This document shows positions 25,969 through 34,895 of a stretch of 64,000 nucleotides of DNA, piece by piece (position 1 is the stretch's first letter; every line of letters starts with the position of its first letter). This stretch comes from Actinomadura macrotermitis. Its GTDB lineage: Bacteria; Actinomycetota; Actinomycetes; Streptosporangiales; Streptosporangiaceae. The DNA is taken from the NCBI RefSeq assembly GCF_009604375.1, contig NZ_WEGH01000001.1, positions 2,471,853 to 2,535,852 of the forward strand, given 5' to 3'. The notes beneath the pieces were generated by a model. That model worked only from the letters and a program-made list of their open reading frames with translations. It was not told where the DNA came from and ran no database searches. The position numbers were made by a program, and so were the translations under genes.

Positions 25969-27696
25969 TCAGTAGGGCGACGGGCCGCCGAACATCTCGC
26001 TGATCCGCGGGGCCAGCTCGATGTCGCCGCGCAGCCTCAGCCGGCCGTCCATCAGCAGCGACGCCGGGTTGGCGTCGCCGGCCAGGACCCGCAGGAAGTC
26101 GGCGGTCGCCGCCGTGAGCGTCAGGGCGGGCGCGCCGGCGCCGCCCTCCCTGGCCCGCGCCCGGCCGTCGCGGATCCGGATCGTCCACACCGTCGCCGGG
26201 CCGTCGCCGCGGGTCAGCCGGAACTCCAGGTCGCCCTCGAACCCGCCCGCCACCGCCGGGTCGAACGCGCGCGCCATCCCGCCGAAGAAGACCCGCTGCG
26301 CCCGCGCGCCGAACCGCCGCTCGACCTGCGCGTCGGAGCGGCCGTGCACCAGCCGGTAGAAGCCCTGCTGGACGCGCCTGCGGCCGGCCGCGCGCAGCTC
26401 TGCGCGCACCGACGCCGGCGTCACCCGCGGACGCCGCCGGCGCCGCGCCCGCGCCGTCTCGGCCTCCTCGTCGATCCGGTACCCGGCGGGCAGCTCGCGC
26501 GCCGGGGCGCGGCGCGCGAGCGCGGCCTCGATCGCGGGCGCGAGCCGCGCGGCCTTGGCGGCCTCGCGCTCCTCGCGGCCCTCGGCGAAGCGCGGCAGCA
26601 CCTGCTCGCCGAACAGCTCCAGGGCCTCGCAGATGTGCTCGTGCCGGTTCGGCCCGGCCTGCACGACGAACGAGACCTGGTCGACGCCGACCGCCTCGTA
26701 CCGGCGGATCAGGTCGACGACCTGCTCGGGCGTGCCGACGGCGCCGCGCAGCGACCCGATGTTGACGTTCAGCGCCTCGGCGTTGGCGATGATCTGGTCG
26801 CGGTCGAAGCCGCGCGCGGCCCGGTGCTCCTGGAACTCGTCCCACACGCTGGTGCGGCCCGGGTCGTGCGGGGTGGTGCCGTAGTAGTGCGCGAGCGCGA
26901 ACCCGAAGAAGTGCGCGCCGTCGATGCCGCGGTCGATCGCGGTGGCCTCGTCCTCGTGCAGCATCATCGGCAGCACGACGCACACGTTGGGGTTGACGGC
27001 GAACCCGGCCGGGACGCACTCGTCCGACTCGATGATCCGGTAGTACTCCTGCACCCAGCGGCCGGCGTCCTCGGGCTCGACGAACGAGAACGACAGCGCG
27101 CCGATCCCGTTGCGCGCCGCGAACTCGATCGTCTCGCGCCGCGAGCACGCCACCCACAGCGGCGGGTGCGGTTTCTGCACGGGCTTGGGGACGACGTTGC
27201 GCGGCGGCATCTGCACGTGCCGCGAGTCCCAGCCGGCGAAGGGCTCCTCGACGAACATGCGGGTGATGGCGTCGATGGCGTCCTGCCATTCGGCGCGCTT
27301 GGCGGTCCGCCGCACCCCGAACCCGCCGAGTTCGGCGCTGGAGCTGGACTCGCCGGTGCCGAAGTCGACCCGGCCGCCCGACACCAGGTCCAGCGTCGCG
27401 ATCCGCTCGGCGACGCGGGCGGGGTGGTTCACCTCGGGCGGCAGCTGGACGATCCCGTGCCCGAGCCGGATGCGCTTGGTGCGCTGCGACGCCGCGGCGA
27501 GGAACACCTCGGGTGCGGAGGAGTGCGAGTACTCCTCGAGGAAGTGGTGCTCCACCTCCCAGACGTAGTCGAAGCCGATCCGGTCGGCGATCTCGATCTG
27601 GTCGAGGGCGTCCTGGTAGAGACGCGCCTCCTCGCCGTGGTCCCACGGCCTCGGCAGCTGGTGCTCGTAGAAGAGTGAAAACCGGATCGCACCCAC
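25969..27696 (-). CDS. LLM-class monooxygenase fused to an SCP2-like domain
   Basis: A 575-residue two-domain protein. Residues about 1-385 form a luciferase-like monooxygenase (IRFSLFYEHQLP, WEVEHHFLEEYSHSSAPE, LVSGGRVDFGTGES, VPKPVQKPHPPLWVACS). A basic, Arg-rich linker (about 390-440) follows. The last 130 residues, including VRFFGGMARAFDPAV-like and LMDGRLRLRGDIEL segments with LVAGDANPASLLMDG, resemble SCP2/sterol-carrier domains that hold acyl or sterol groups. The fusion suggests oxidation of a hydrophobic substrate. It is divergent from the CaiB-type transferase gene, with a shared regulatory region. Cofactor (FMN or F420) cannot be told. Confidence 0.8.
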   Translation of the reverse strand: MGAIRFSLFYEHQLPRPWDHGEEARLYQDALDQIEIADRIGFDYVWEVEHHFLEEYSHSSAPEVFLAAASQRTKRIRLGHGIVQLPPEVNHPARVAERIATLDLVSGGRVDFGTGESSSSAELGGFGVRRTAKRAEWQDAIDAITRMFVEEPFAGWDSRHVQMPPRNVVPKPVQKPHPPLWVACSRRETIEFAARNGIGALSFSFVEPEDAGRWVQEYYRIIESDECVPAGFAVNPNVCVVLPMMLHEDEATAIDRGIDGAHFFGFALAHYYGTTPHDPGRTSVWDEFQEHRAARGFDRDQIIANAEALNVNIGSLRGAVGTPEQVVDLIRRYEAVGVDQVSFVVQAGPNRHEHICEALELFGEQVLPRFAEGREEREAAKAARLAPAIEAALARRAPARELPAGYRIDEEAETARARRRRRPRVTPASVRAELRAAGRRRVQQGFYRLVHGRSDAQVERRFGARAQRVFFGGMARAFDPAVAGGFEGDLEFRLTRGDGPATVWTIRIRDGRARAREGGAGAPALTLTAATADFLRVLAGDANPASLLMDGRLRLRGDIELAPRISEMFGGPSPY

Positions 27697-27763
27697 CTCC
27701 CTGTGTCCGCCCGTCCACCGTCACTCGCTTTGGACGGCGCGTCAACAACCCCCGATGACTTGA

Positions 27764-27779
27764 CCAAGCGCTCGCTTCA
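27764..27779. promoter_or_regulatory. Candidate TetR-type operator in a divergent region
   Basis: AAGCG-CT-CGCTT (27766-27777) is an inverted repeat in the region between the divergent LLM-SCP2 and CaiB genes. It resembles the AAGCGCTTG-type sites of TetR regulators of acyl-CoA metabolism. Confidence 0.4.
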
Positions 27780-27818
27780 GCAGCATGGTGGTGCCGATCA
27801 TCTCGGAAGGGGCGGCCC

Positions 27819-28850
27819 ATGGCGCTGCTGGACGGACTGCGGGTGCTGGACCTGACCATGTGGCGCCCCGGCCCCTACGCCACCCAGCTGCTCGCCCAGC
27901 TCGGCGCCGACGTCATCAAGGTCGAACCGCCCGGCGGCGAGCCCATGCGCATGTTCCGCGGCCACTTCGACCTGCTCAACCAGCACAAGCGCAGCCTCGC
28001 GCTCGACCTCAAGTCGGCGGAGGGCCTCGGCCGCTGCCGGGAGCTCGCCGCGACCGCCGAGGTCTTCGTCGAAGGCTTCCGCCCTGGCGTCGCCGACCGG
28101 CTCGGCCTCGGCCATGAGGCGCTGCGCGCGCGCAACCCCGCGCTCGTCTACTGCTCGATCTCCGGATACGGCGCGCACGGCCCGCTCGCCGACGTCCCCG
28201 GCCACGACGTCAACTACCGCGCCCACACCGCCTCCCTCCCCCCGGACGCGGCCTCTCCCCGTGCCGACGAACTGCCGGTCGCCGACATGGCCGCCGCGAC
28301 CATGGCCGCGTTCGCGATCACCGCGGGCTGCCTGAAGGCCCGCGCCACCGGGATCGGCGACCGGATCGACCTCGGCATGGCCGACGTCCTCGCCAACTGG
28401 ACCGGCACCGTCCCCGAGGCGCGCGGGCCCGGCACCGTCCCCGGCTACGGCGTCTACCCGACCGGGGACGGCCGCCGCATCGCGATCGGCGTGGTCTCCG
28501 AGGAGCGCCTGTGGGCCGCCACCTGCCGGGCCCTGGACCTGCCCGGTCTCGCCGATGTCCCCTTCGCCGAGCGGCTCGGGAACGTCGCGGGGCTGGACGG
28601 TGAGATCGCGGCGGCCGTCGCCCGGCTCACCCACGACGACGCCGTCGCCCGCCTCACCGCCGCCGGGGCGCCCGTCGCGCCGCTGCTGTCGCGCGCCGAG
28701 CTGATGGCGCACGAGCACTTCCAGGTCAGGGGCGTGCTCAGCGGGGACACCGTGGGCAGCCCGGTGCGCACCGCCGCGCATCCCCCGCTGCCCGCCGGGC
28801 CCGTCGCCGAGCTGGACGCGCACCGCGGGCAGGGCTGGCGGGACGAATAA
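27819..28850 (+). CDS. CaiB/BaiF (family III) CoA transferase
   Basis: A 343-residue family III CoA-transferase. MALLDGLRVLDLTMWRPGPYATQLLAQLGADVIKVEPP-type opening, the NQHKRSLALDLKS stretch, VFVEGFRPGVADRLGLG, and the YCSISGYGAHGP motif are typical. The catalytic Asp would lie in the PGHDVNYRA region. It moves CoA between acids, as in alpha-methylacyl-CoA racemase/CoA-transferase relatives used in fatty acid, sterol or aromatic breakdown. GGAAGGGG lies upstream of the ATG. It is shorter than the usual 380-400 residues, with a compact C-terminal part. Confidence 0.88.
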   Translation: MALLDGLRVLDLTMWRPGPYATQLLAQLGADVIKVEPPGGEPMRMFRGHFDLLNQHKRSLALDLKSAEGLGRCRELAATAEVFVEGFRPGVADRLGLGHEALRARNPALVYCSISGYGAHGPLADVPGHDVNYRAHTASLPPDAASPRADELPVADMAAATMAAFAITAGCLKARATGIGDRIDLGMADVLANWTGTVPEARGPGTVPGYGVYPTGDGRRIAIGVVSEERLWAATCRALDLPGLADVPFAERLGNVAGLDGEIAAAVARLTHDDAVARLTAAGAPVAPLLSRAELMAHEHFQVRGVLSGDTVGSPVRTAAHPPLPAGPVAELDAHRGQGWRDE

Positions 28851-28889
28851 TCATCACGATTTGTCCGATCCTCCTGGCATGATTGGGAC

Positions 28890-31817
28890 GTGACAGCCCA
28901 TGTGACCGAGACGCCCCACGTGACCGAGACGACCCGCGTGATGAGCCCGGTCCTGGTCGGCCGGTCCGCCGAGCTCGCCGAGCTGGAGGCCGCGCTGCGC
29001 GCCGCCCCGGGGGCGGTCCTGATCGGCGGCGACGCCGGTCTCGGCAAGACCCGGCTGATCCGCGAGTTCACCGCGCGCGCCGCCGATCACGGCGCCCGCA
29101 CGCTCGCCGGCGGCTGCCTGGAGCTCGGCTCGGACGGCCTGCCCTTCGCCCCGTTCACCACCGTCCTGCGCGGCCTGGTCCGCGACATCGGCATCGACGG
29201 CATCGCCGAGCTGCTGCCGCGCGGCGACACCTCCGGCCTCGCCCGGCTGCTGCCGGAGTTCGGCGAGCCCGAGGGCGACGCGGCGTCCGGCCAGGAGCGG
29301 GCCCGGCTGTTCGAGCTGGTGCTGATCCTGCTGGAGCGGCTCGCCGAGCGCGCCCCGCTCGCGCTGGTCATCGAGGACGCGCACTGGGCGGACCGTTCCA
29401 CCCGCGACCTTCTGGCCTTCCTCATCCGCAACGCCGGCGCCGCGCCGCTGCTGATCGTGGTCACCTACCGGGCCGACGAGCTGCACCGTGCCCACCCGCT
29501 GCGGCCGCTGCTCGCCGAGCTCGGCCGGGTGGAGCGGGTCCGCCGGATGGAGCTGGCCCGCCTCGCCCGCGCCGACGTCGCCGAGCTGGTCGGCCGGATC
29601 CTCGGCGAGGAGCCGCGGCCAGGCCTGGTCGACCTGGTGCACCGGCGCAGCGAGGGCAACCCGCTGTTCGTCGAGGCGCTGCTGGACAGCGACGGCACCG
29701 TCGCCTGCGAGCTGCCCGAGTCGCTGCGCGACCTGCTGCTCGCCGGGGTGCAGCGGCTGCCGGAGGAGACCCAGGAGGTGCTGCGCGACGCCGCGGTCGG
29801 CGGCAGCCGCATCGAGCACCCGCTGCTCGCCGCGGTGTCGCGGCTGGACGACGCCGCGCTCAGCCGGACGCTGCGGCCCGCGGTCGCCGCCAACGTGCTG
29901 ATGGTGGAGGGCGACGGCTATGCCTTCCGGCACGCGCTGATCCGCGAGGCCATCCACGACGACCTGCTGCCCGGCGAGCACACCCGGCTGCACACCCGGT
30001 ACGCGCAGGCGCTGGAGGAGGACCCGGGCCTGGTCCCGCCCGGGCGGCTCTGGGTGGAGATCAGCCACCACTGGCACGCCGCGCACGACGCGACGTGGGC
30101 GCTGGTCGCGGCGTGGCGGGCCGCCGCCGAGTCGCGCAAGGCCCTCGCCTACGCCGAGTGCCTGGCGATGCTGTCGCGCGTCCTGGAGCTGTGGGAGCGG
30201 GTGCCGGACGGCGCCGAGCGCATCGCGGCCTCCCACGCCGAGGTGCTGGAGGAGGCCGCCAAGGCCGCCGACGACGCCGGCGAGTACGAGCGCGGCATCA
30301 AGTTCGCCTCCGCCGCGCTGCGCGCCCTGCCCGACGACCCGGGCACCGAGGTGTGCCGGCAGCGCGCGTCCCTGCTGGAGCTGCGCGGCCGGATGCGCTA
30401 CAAGCTCGCCCGGCCCGGCTTCATCGAGGACATGCAGGAGGCGGTGCGGGTCCTGTCCGTCAAGCGGACGGCGGTGCGCGCGCGGGTGCTGTGCACCCTC
30501 GCCCAGTACGGGCGGCTCACCACCGGCATCGGCGACGCCCGCGACGCCGCCACCGAGGCGCTGGAGATCGCCACCGCCATCGGCGACGTCGCCGCCGAGG
30601 CCGACGCCCGGATCACCCTGTTCTGCGTCGACATCGACTACGACGACGACTTCGGCTCGCTCAGCACCATCGAGGAGGCCGCGCGCCGCGCCGGCGTGCA
30701 CCGGCTGATCCTGCGCTTCGCGGTGATCCAGTCGCACTTCCTGGAGGGCGCCGGCCGGCACGCCGAGGCCGCCGAGGTGGCGCGGCGCGGCATCGCGCAG
30801 GCCGCCGAGTTCGGCGTCGCCCGCACCGAGGGCACCTTCCTCAGCATCAACCTGGCCGAGCCGCTGGTCTCGCTCGGCCGCTGGGACGAGGCCGCCCAGG
30901 TGCTGCGCACCGCCCGTGAGCAGGACCCGCCGGTCACCATCCGCACCTCGCTGGAGGTGCTGGCCGGGGAGGTGGCGCTGCTGCGCGGCGACATGGCCAC
31001 GGCACGGGCCCGCCTGGCGGGCTCCCAGGAGATCATGGACGTGCGGCTGCGCTGGGTGAAGACCCAGGACTACTTCGCCACGCTCCGGCTGGAGGCGCAG
31101 CTGCTGCTCGCCGAGGGCCGGCCGGACGCCGCCTTCGACGCGCTGCGGCCGGTGCTGCTGGAGACCGGGCTGCCCGACGACGCCCGCTACACCTGGCCGG
31201 TCCTGCTGCTCGGCGCGATCGCCTGCACCGAGCTGGACGACCCGTCCCGGCTGGCCGGCCTGGAGGCCCGCGCGGCGGGCCTGGCGGCGCGCGGCCCGGC
31301 GCAGGAGGCGTTCCGGCGCGCCTTCGAGGCCGAGGCGGCCTACGCGCGCGGCCGCCGCGACCCCGCCGCCTGGGACGCCGCCGCGGCGGCCTGGGCCGCG
31401 CTGGACCGGCCCTACCCGCAGGCCGAGGCGCTGCTGCGGGCGGCGCAGTCCGCCCTCACCGCGGGCGACCACGACGGGGCGTACGAGCGGCTGGGCACCG
31501 CCGCCGGCATCGCCGCCCGGCTCGGCGCGGCGCCGCTCGGCGAGCGGCTCGCCGAGCTGACGCGCCGGGTCCGCGGTCCGCGCCGCGCCGGCGGCGGCGA
31601 GGGCCCGCTCGGGCTGACGCCGCGCGAGGTCGAGGTGCTGCGGCTGGTCAGCGCCGGGCACAGCAACCGCGACATCGCCGAGGAACTGTTCATCTCGGCC
31701 AAGACCGCCAGCGTGCACGTGTCGAACATCCTGGCCAAGCTGGGCGTGACCAGCCGCGGCGAGGCCGCCGCCACGGCGCGCCGCCTGGCGCTGTTCGAAC
31801 CCGCCACCCGTCCCTGA
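28890..31817 (+). CDS. Large AAA-type LuxR-family transcriptional regulator
   Basis: A 975-residue regulator of the LAL/MalT type. Walker A GGDAGLGKT is at about residues 46-54, and Walker B with ALVIEDAHWAD near 150-160. A long helical TPR-like middle follows (about 380-880). The C-terminal LuxR HTH shows LTPREVEVLRLVSAGHSNRDIAEELFISAKTASVHVSNILAKL-type residues in the last 65. Its inducer and target are unknown. The start is probably GTG 28890. It is preceded by two copies of a GTGACCGAGACG-like repeat coding HVTETPHVTETTRV, so later starts are also possible. Confidence 0.88.
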   Translation: MTAHVTETPHVTETTRVMSPVLVGRSAELAELEAALRAAPGAVLIGGDAGLGKTRLIREFTARAADHGARTLAGGCLELGSDGLPFAPFTTVLRGLVRDIGIDGIAELLPRGDTSGLARLLPEFGEPEGDAASGQERARLFELVLILLERLAERAPLALVIEDAHWADRSTRDLLAFLIRNAGAAPLLIVVTYRADELHRAHPLRPLLAELGRVERVRRMELARLARADVAELVGRILGEEPRPGLVDLVHRRSEGNPLFVEALLDSDGTVACELPESLRDLLLAGVQRLPEETQEVLRDAAVGGSRIEHPLLAAVSRLDDAALSRTLRPAVAANVLMVEGDGYAFRHALIREAIHDDLLPGEHTRLHTRYAQALEEDPGLVPPGRLWVEISHHWHAAHDATWALVAAWRAAAESRKALAYAECLAMLSRVLELWERVPDGAERIAASHAEVLEEAAKAADDAGEYERGIKFASAALRALPDDPGTEVCRQRASLLELRGRMRYKLARPGFIEDMQEAVRVLSVKRTAVRARVLCTLAQYGRLTTGIGDARDAATEALEIATAIGDVAAEADARITLFCVDIDYDDDFGSLSTIEEAARRAGVHRLILRFAVIQSHFLEGAGRHAEAAEVARRGIAQAAEFGVARTEGTFLSINLAEPLVSLGRWDEAAQVLRTAREQDPPVTIRTSLEVLAGEVALLRGDMATARARLAGSQEIMDVRLRWVKTQDYFATLRLEAQLLLAEGRPDAAFDALRPVLLETGLPDDARYTWPVLLLGAIACTELDDPSRLAGLEARAAGLAARGPAQEAFRRAFEAEAAYARGRRDPAAWDAAAAAWAALDRPYPQAEALLRAAQSALTAGDHDGAYERLGTAAGIAARLGAAPLGERLAELTRRVRGPRRAGGGEGPLGLTPREVEVLRLVSAGHSNRDIAEELFISAKTASVHVSNILAKLGVTSRGEAAATARRLALFEPATRP

Positions 31818-31827
31818 GCGTCCCCTG

Positions 31828-31873
31828 GACCCGGCGGCAAGAGTCTCCCCTCCCGGACTCTTGCCACCGGGTC
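31828..31873 (+). terminator. Strong hairpin after the LuxR gene
   Basis: GACCCGGCGGCAAGAGTC (31828-31845) pairs with GACTCTTGCCACCGGGTC (31856-31873) with a single mismatch, over a 10-base loop. It begins 11 bases after the LuxR stop. Confidence 0.7.
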
Positions 31874-32046
31874 GTCGGACCACACGGGAACTTCAGTGGC
31901 TGGCCTTCCGAATCGCGGTCCGCGGAGTACGCGGTACTTCTCCGCTCGGAGAGGCGGCCCGCGAACCATCCGGCCACTGCCCAGTGTGCGCCACCCCGCG
32001 GCCGGCGGCATCGGGAGACCTCCCGATCCGGATACCTAAATTCCCC

Positions 32047-32068
32047 GCCGGGCATACCCATGCCCGGC
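32047..32068. terminator. Hairpin downstream of the lipoate-ligase-like gene
   Basis: GCCGGGCAT (32047-32055) pairs with ATGCCCGGC (32060-32068) with an ACCC loop, 27 bases past the minus-strand stop at 32095. Bases 31874-32046 between the two hairpins hold no gene that I can see. Confidence 0.55.
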
Positions 32069-32094
32069 CGGCACCGGCGGGCGGGTACCGGCCG

Positions 32095-32847
32095 TCAGTG
32101 CGCGGAGTACAGCCGCGGCCGGGCCGGGTGGCGCGGGCCGTGCGTCCCGGTCAGGTGCCAGGTGAGGTCGCCGTAGCGCCGCGCGTGCAGGTGCTCCTGC
32201 AGGGACCGCTCGCGCGGGTCGGGGCGCCGGGTCGCGGCGATGCCGTACCGCTCGATCATCATGCCGAGCACCGCGGCGCGGACCGCGTCCAGCGACACCT
32301 GCAGCCCGAGCCCGGCGAGCGTGCGCCGCCCGCCCGGCGGCCCGGCCAGGTAGGAGCGGTCGTAGGGGCCGAGGTCGGTGACGTGCACCGCGACGTGGGT
32401 GAGCTCGGCGTGCCGGGTGCGCAGCCGCGCCGACTGGACGATCCCGTCCCCGAGCGCGGCGGCCGGCAGGCCGAGCCCCGCGACGGCCGCGGCCACGAGC
32501 GCGCCGAGGTCGGGCCGTGTTCCGGGCTGCCGCGCGGCGCGGTGCACGAGCGTGAACAGCAGGGTGCCCGAGTCGGTGTAGACGGCGCCGCCGCCGGTGG
32601 CGCGGCGGGCCACCCGGACGCCGTCGTGGGCGCAGCAGGCCAGGTCCACGGCGTCGGCCAGGCACTGGAACCGGCCCACCAGGACGCTCGGCGCGTTCTG
32701 CCAGACGCGCAGCACCGGGAACGGGCGGGCCCGGGCGGCGCCGGCCGGGCCCGTGGGGGCGGGCACGGCGGCGACGCGGGCCAGGGCCTCGTCCAGCGCC
32801 AGGTTCCACGCCGGGTCCCGGGTGTCGTCGACGATCACACTCAGCAT
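32095..32847 (-). CDS. Lipoate-protein ligase-like (BPL/LplA/LipB) protein without the usual Lys motif
   Basis: A 250-residue protein of the biotin/lipoate ligase fold. PVLRVWQNAPSVLVGRFQ and the RRATGGGAVYTDSGTLLFTLV motif near residues 80-101 match LplA-type ligases. The KISG-type loop that supplies the catalytic Lys is absent; the matching stretch reads GDGIVQSARLRTRHAEL. The protein could be a scaffold, a lipoyl-domain-transfer partner or a diverged ligase. ATG 32847 has GGGAGG upstream. It is divergent from the IclR gene with about 350 bases between. Confidence 0.7.
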   Translation of the reverse strand: MLSVIVDDTRDPAWNLALDEALARVAAVPAPTGPAGAARARPFPVLRVWQNAPSVLVGRFQCLADAVDLACCAHDGVRVARRATGGGAVYTDSGTLLFTLVHRAARQPGTRPDLGALVAAAVAGLGLPAAALGDGIVQSARLRTRHAELTHVAVHVTDLGPYDRSYLAGPPGGRRTLAGLGLQVSLDAVRAAVLGMMIERYGIAATRRPDPRERSLQEHLHARRYGDLTWHLTGTHGPRHPARPRLYSAH

Positions 32848-33017
32848 CTGGCCGGCCTCCCGCACTCGTCCGCGCGCCGGCCCGGCCGGGACACCGCGAC
32901 CGGGCCGCCCGCGGCCCGGACGGGCCCGCGGATCGGCGAAACCCGGCGGACCTGGGCAGCGCCGGGTTCCTGCAACATATCGGCCCACCGCGCCGAACAC
33001 AGGCGGAGAGTTTTCAT
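32848..33017. other. Intergenic region between lipoate-ligase-like and IclR genes
   Basis: This stretch is GC-rich and lacks a credible gene. It must hold the divergent promoters. No clear operator was found. Confidence 0.4.
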
Positions 33018-33137
33018 ATGGTGACACTGTGCGAGGATCCGCCGGTCAGCGCGCGGTCCGTCCGCCGGCGCGGGCCTCGCGCGGCGGTCCGGGCCGCCGG
33101 CTTCCCCGAACCGCCCCCAACCCGGCACGGAAAGTGA
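33018..33137 (+). CDS. Possible 39-codon leader ORF upstream of the IclR gene
   Basis: ATG 33018 has GGAGAG 6-8 bases upstream and starts MVTLCEDPPVSARSVRR, ending at TGA 33135-33137, about 60 bases before the regulator. The product is basic and Pro/Arg-rich, with no known family. A leader peptide or chance ORF are equally possible. Confidence 0.2.
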   Translation: MVTLCEDPPVSARSVRRRGPRAAVRAAGFPEPPPTRHGK

Positions 33138-33198
33138 TCCAATGACCGGAGTATCTCCAAAGCCCTTGACCCATCAAGGCCAGAGGGGTTCGCTGTGC

Positions 33199-33960
33199 GT
33201 GATGGATGAGACACGGAAACCCACTCTCATCGCCTCGGTGCAGCGTGCGCTGCACCTCATGGAGGTCGTGGCGTCGCATCCGAACGGTGCGCCGGCCAAA
33301 CAGCTGTCCCGCGAGGCGGGCCTTCCGCTGGCGACCACCTACCACCTGCTGCGCACCCTGGCGCACGAGGGCTACGCGATGCGCCTGTCGGACGGCATCT
33401 GGGTGCTCGGCGACCGGGTGCAGACGCTGCAGGGCCAGAGCAAGACCCAGCAGCTGCTCGCCCGGATCCGCCCCACCCTCATCGCGCTGCGTGACGAGCT
33501 CGGCGTGGCGTCCTATTTCGGCATGCACGTCGACGACGAGATCCGCATCATCGACATCGCCGACGGCCCGCGCGCGCCCCGCGTCGACCTGTGGGTCGGC
33601 TTCGACGACGCCGCGCACGCCACCGCCATCGGCAAGTGCATGCTCGCCCAGCTCGACGAGGACCGCCGCCGCGACTACCTGTCCCGGCACCCGCTGGTCG
33701 ACCTCACCCCGCACACCATCACCGAGCCGCGCCGCCTGCTCAGCACCCTGGACACCCAGTCGGGCCTGTCGCTGGACCACGAGGAGTACGCCATCGGCAC
33801 CGGCTGCGCGGCCGTCCCGGTCACCGACGCGACCGGCACCGTGGTGGGCGCCCTCGCCATCTCCTGCCGCTCCACCAAGCTGCCCAAGATCGAGGCCTCG
33901 GTCCACCGGATGAAGGCCACCGCCGCCCGCATCCAGCGCACGCTGAGTTTGACGATCTGA
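33199..33960 (+). CDS. IclR-family transcriptional regulator
   Basis: About 253 residues. The N-terminal winged HTH (SVQRALHLMEVVASHPNGAPAKQLSREAGLPLATTYHLLRTL) and the C-terminal effector domain with HATAIGKCMLAQL, EEYAIGTGCAAVPVTDATGTVVGALAISC are typical of IclR regulators of catabolic genes. The GTG at 33199 is chosen because GAGGGG is 9-10 bases upstream; ATG 33202 and ATG 33142 are in-frame alternatives. It is convergent with the crotonase and thiolase genes and may control them, but this is only inferred from proximity. Confidence 0.85.
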   Translation: MMDETRKPTLIASVQRALHLMEVVASHPNGAPAKQLSREAGLPLATTYHLLRTLAHEGYAMRLSDGIWVLGDRVQTLQGQSKTQQLLARIRPTLIALRDELGVASYFGMHVDDEIRIIDIADGPRAPRVDLWVGFDDAAHATAIGKCMLAQLDEDRRRDYLSRHPLVDLTPHTITEPRRLLSTLDTQSGLSLDHEEYAIGTGCAAVPVTDATGTVVGALAISCRSTKLPKIEASVHRMKATAARIQRTLSLTI

Positions 33961-33970
33961 CCGGCCGGGA

Positions 33971-34098
33971 TCAGCGGCCCTGGAAGTTCGGTTCGCGGCG
34001 TACCAGGAAACAGGTGCTGTGATGCCCTCCGAACTCAGCGGCCCTGGAAGTTCGGTTCGCGGCGTTCGAGGAAGGCGGTGATGCCCTCCTTGGCGTCC
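33971..34098. repeat. 64-bp tandem duplication of the crotonase 3' end
   Basis: Bases 33971-34034 copy 34035-34098, which is the 3' end of the minus-strand enoyl-CoA hydratase gene including its stop. The first 31 bases are identical; later bases carry substitutions and indels. The copy codes (F)LVRREPNFQGR followed by stop in one frame, so it is a decayed duplicate of the gene end. Confidence 0.85.
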
Positions 34099-34829
34099 TC
34101 GGTGCCGGCGAGGGCGACCAGCTCGCCGAGCAGGTGCTCGACCTGGTCCTCCAGCGGCCGGTTCTCGATCGCGAAGAACGCCGCGCGGCCCTTGCGCAGC
34201 CCGACGGGGCTCTTGGCGGCGATGACGCGGGCCAGCGCGTCCACCCGGGCGTCCAGCTCGGCGCGCGGCACGACCTCGGTGACCAGGCCGATCTCGCGGC
34301 CCTCGGCGGCGGTGATCCGCTCGCCGGTGTAGTAGAGCCGGAACGCGTGCTTGGGCGCGACGTTCCGGTTGATGATCGCCATGATCATCATGGGCCAGAG
34401 CCCCACGTTGACCTCGGGGGTGGCCAGCTTGACGTCGTCGGCGGCGATCACCAGGTCGCAGGCGGCCGCGAGCCCGAGCCCGCCCGCCACCGCGTGCCCG
34501 GCCAGCCGCGCGATGACCGGCTTGCCCAGCCTGGGGAAGGCGGTGAACAGCCGGAACGGCGCGCTCTCGCGGATGGCGGCGGCGCCGGCGACCGACCCGC
34601 CCGCCTCCTGCTTGGCGCCGAGGCCGCCGAGGTCGGCGCCCGCGCAGAAGGCCCGGTCGCCCGCGCCGGTCAGCACGATGACGCGGACGTCCTCGTCGGC
34701 GTCGGCGCGGGCCAGCGCGTCCAGCAGCTCGCCGATCATCGCGTCGCTGAGGGAGTTGCGCGCCTCCGGCCGGTTCAGCGTGATCCGCGCGACCCGGTCG
34801 GCCACCTCGTAGACGATCGCCTCGTACAT
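34035..34829 (-). CDS. Enoyl-CoA hydratase/isomerase (crotonase) family protein
   Basis: A 264-residue crotonase-fold protein. RITLNRPEARNSLSDAMI, the CoA-binding AFCAGADLGGLG, and the oxyanion region AGHAVAGGLGLAAACDLVIAAD are typical. TPEVNVGLWPMMIMA holds the position of the second catalytic Glu. Likely acts on enoyl-CoA in fatty or branched acid breakdown. ATG 34829 has GGAGGG just upstream. The thiolase gene precedes it in the same orientation, which suggests a joint beta-oxidation role. Confidence 0.88.
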   Translation of the reverse strand: MYEAIVYEVADRVARITLNRPEARNSLSDAMIGELLDALARADADEDVRVIVLTGAGDRAFCAGADLGGLGAKQEAGGSVAGAAAIRESAPFRLFTAFPRLGKPVIARLAGHAVAGGLGLAAACDLVIAADDVKLATPEVNVGLWPMMIMAIINRNVAPKHAFRLYYTGERITAAEGREIGLVTEVVPRAELDARVDALARVIAAKSPVGLRKGRAAFFAIENRPLEDQVEHLLGELVALAGTEDAKEGITAFLERREPNFQGR

Positions 34830-34851
34830 GCACCCTCCACGGGAAACGGGA

Positions 34852-34881
34852 ACGGGCGGGCCCACCGGAGGACCCGCCCGT
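34852..34881 (-). terminator. Hairpin between thiolase and crotonase genes
   Basis: ACGGGCGGG (34852-34860) pairs with CCCGCCCGT (34873-34881). It could partly terminate the thiolase transcript or stabilise the processed end. Confidence 0.45.
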
Positions 34882-34895
34882 GACAAGACCGGAGA

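Noticed and set aside
28854..31883. Minus-strand open frame opposite the LuxR regulator
   Set aside because: The LuxR frame has Walker and HTH motifs; the antisense product is low-complexity.
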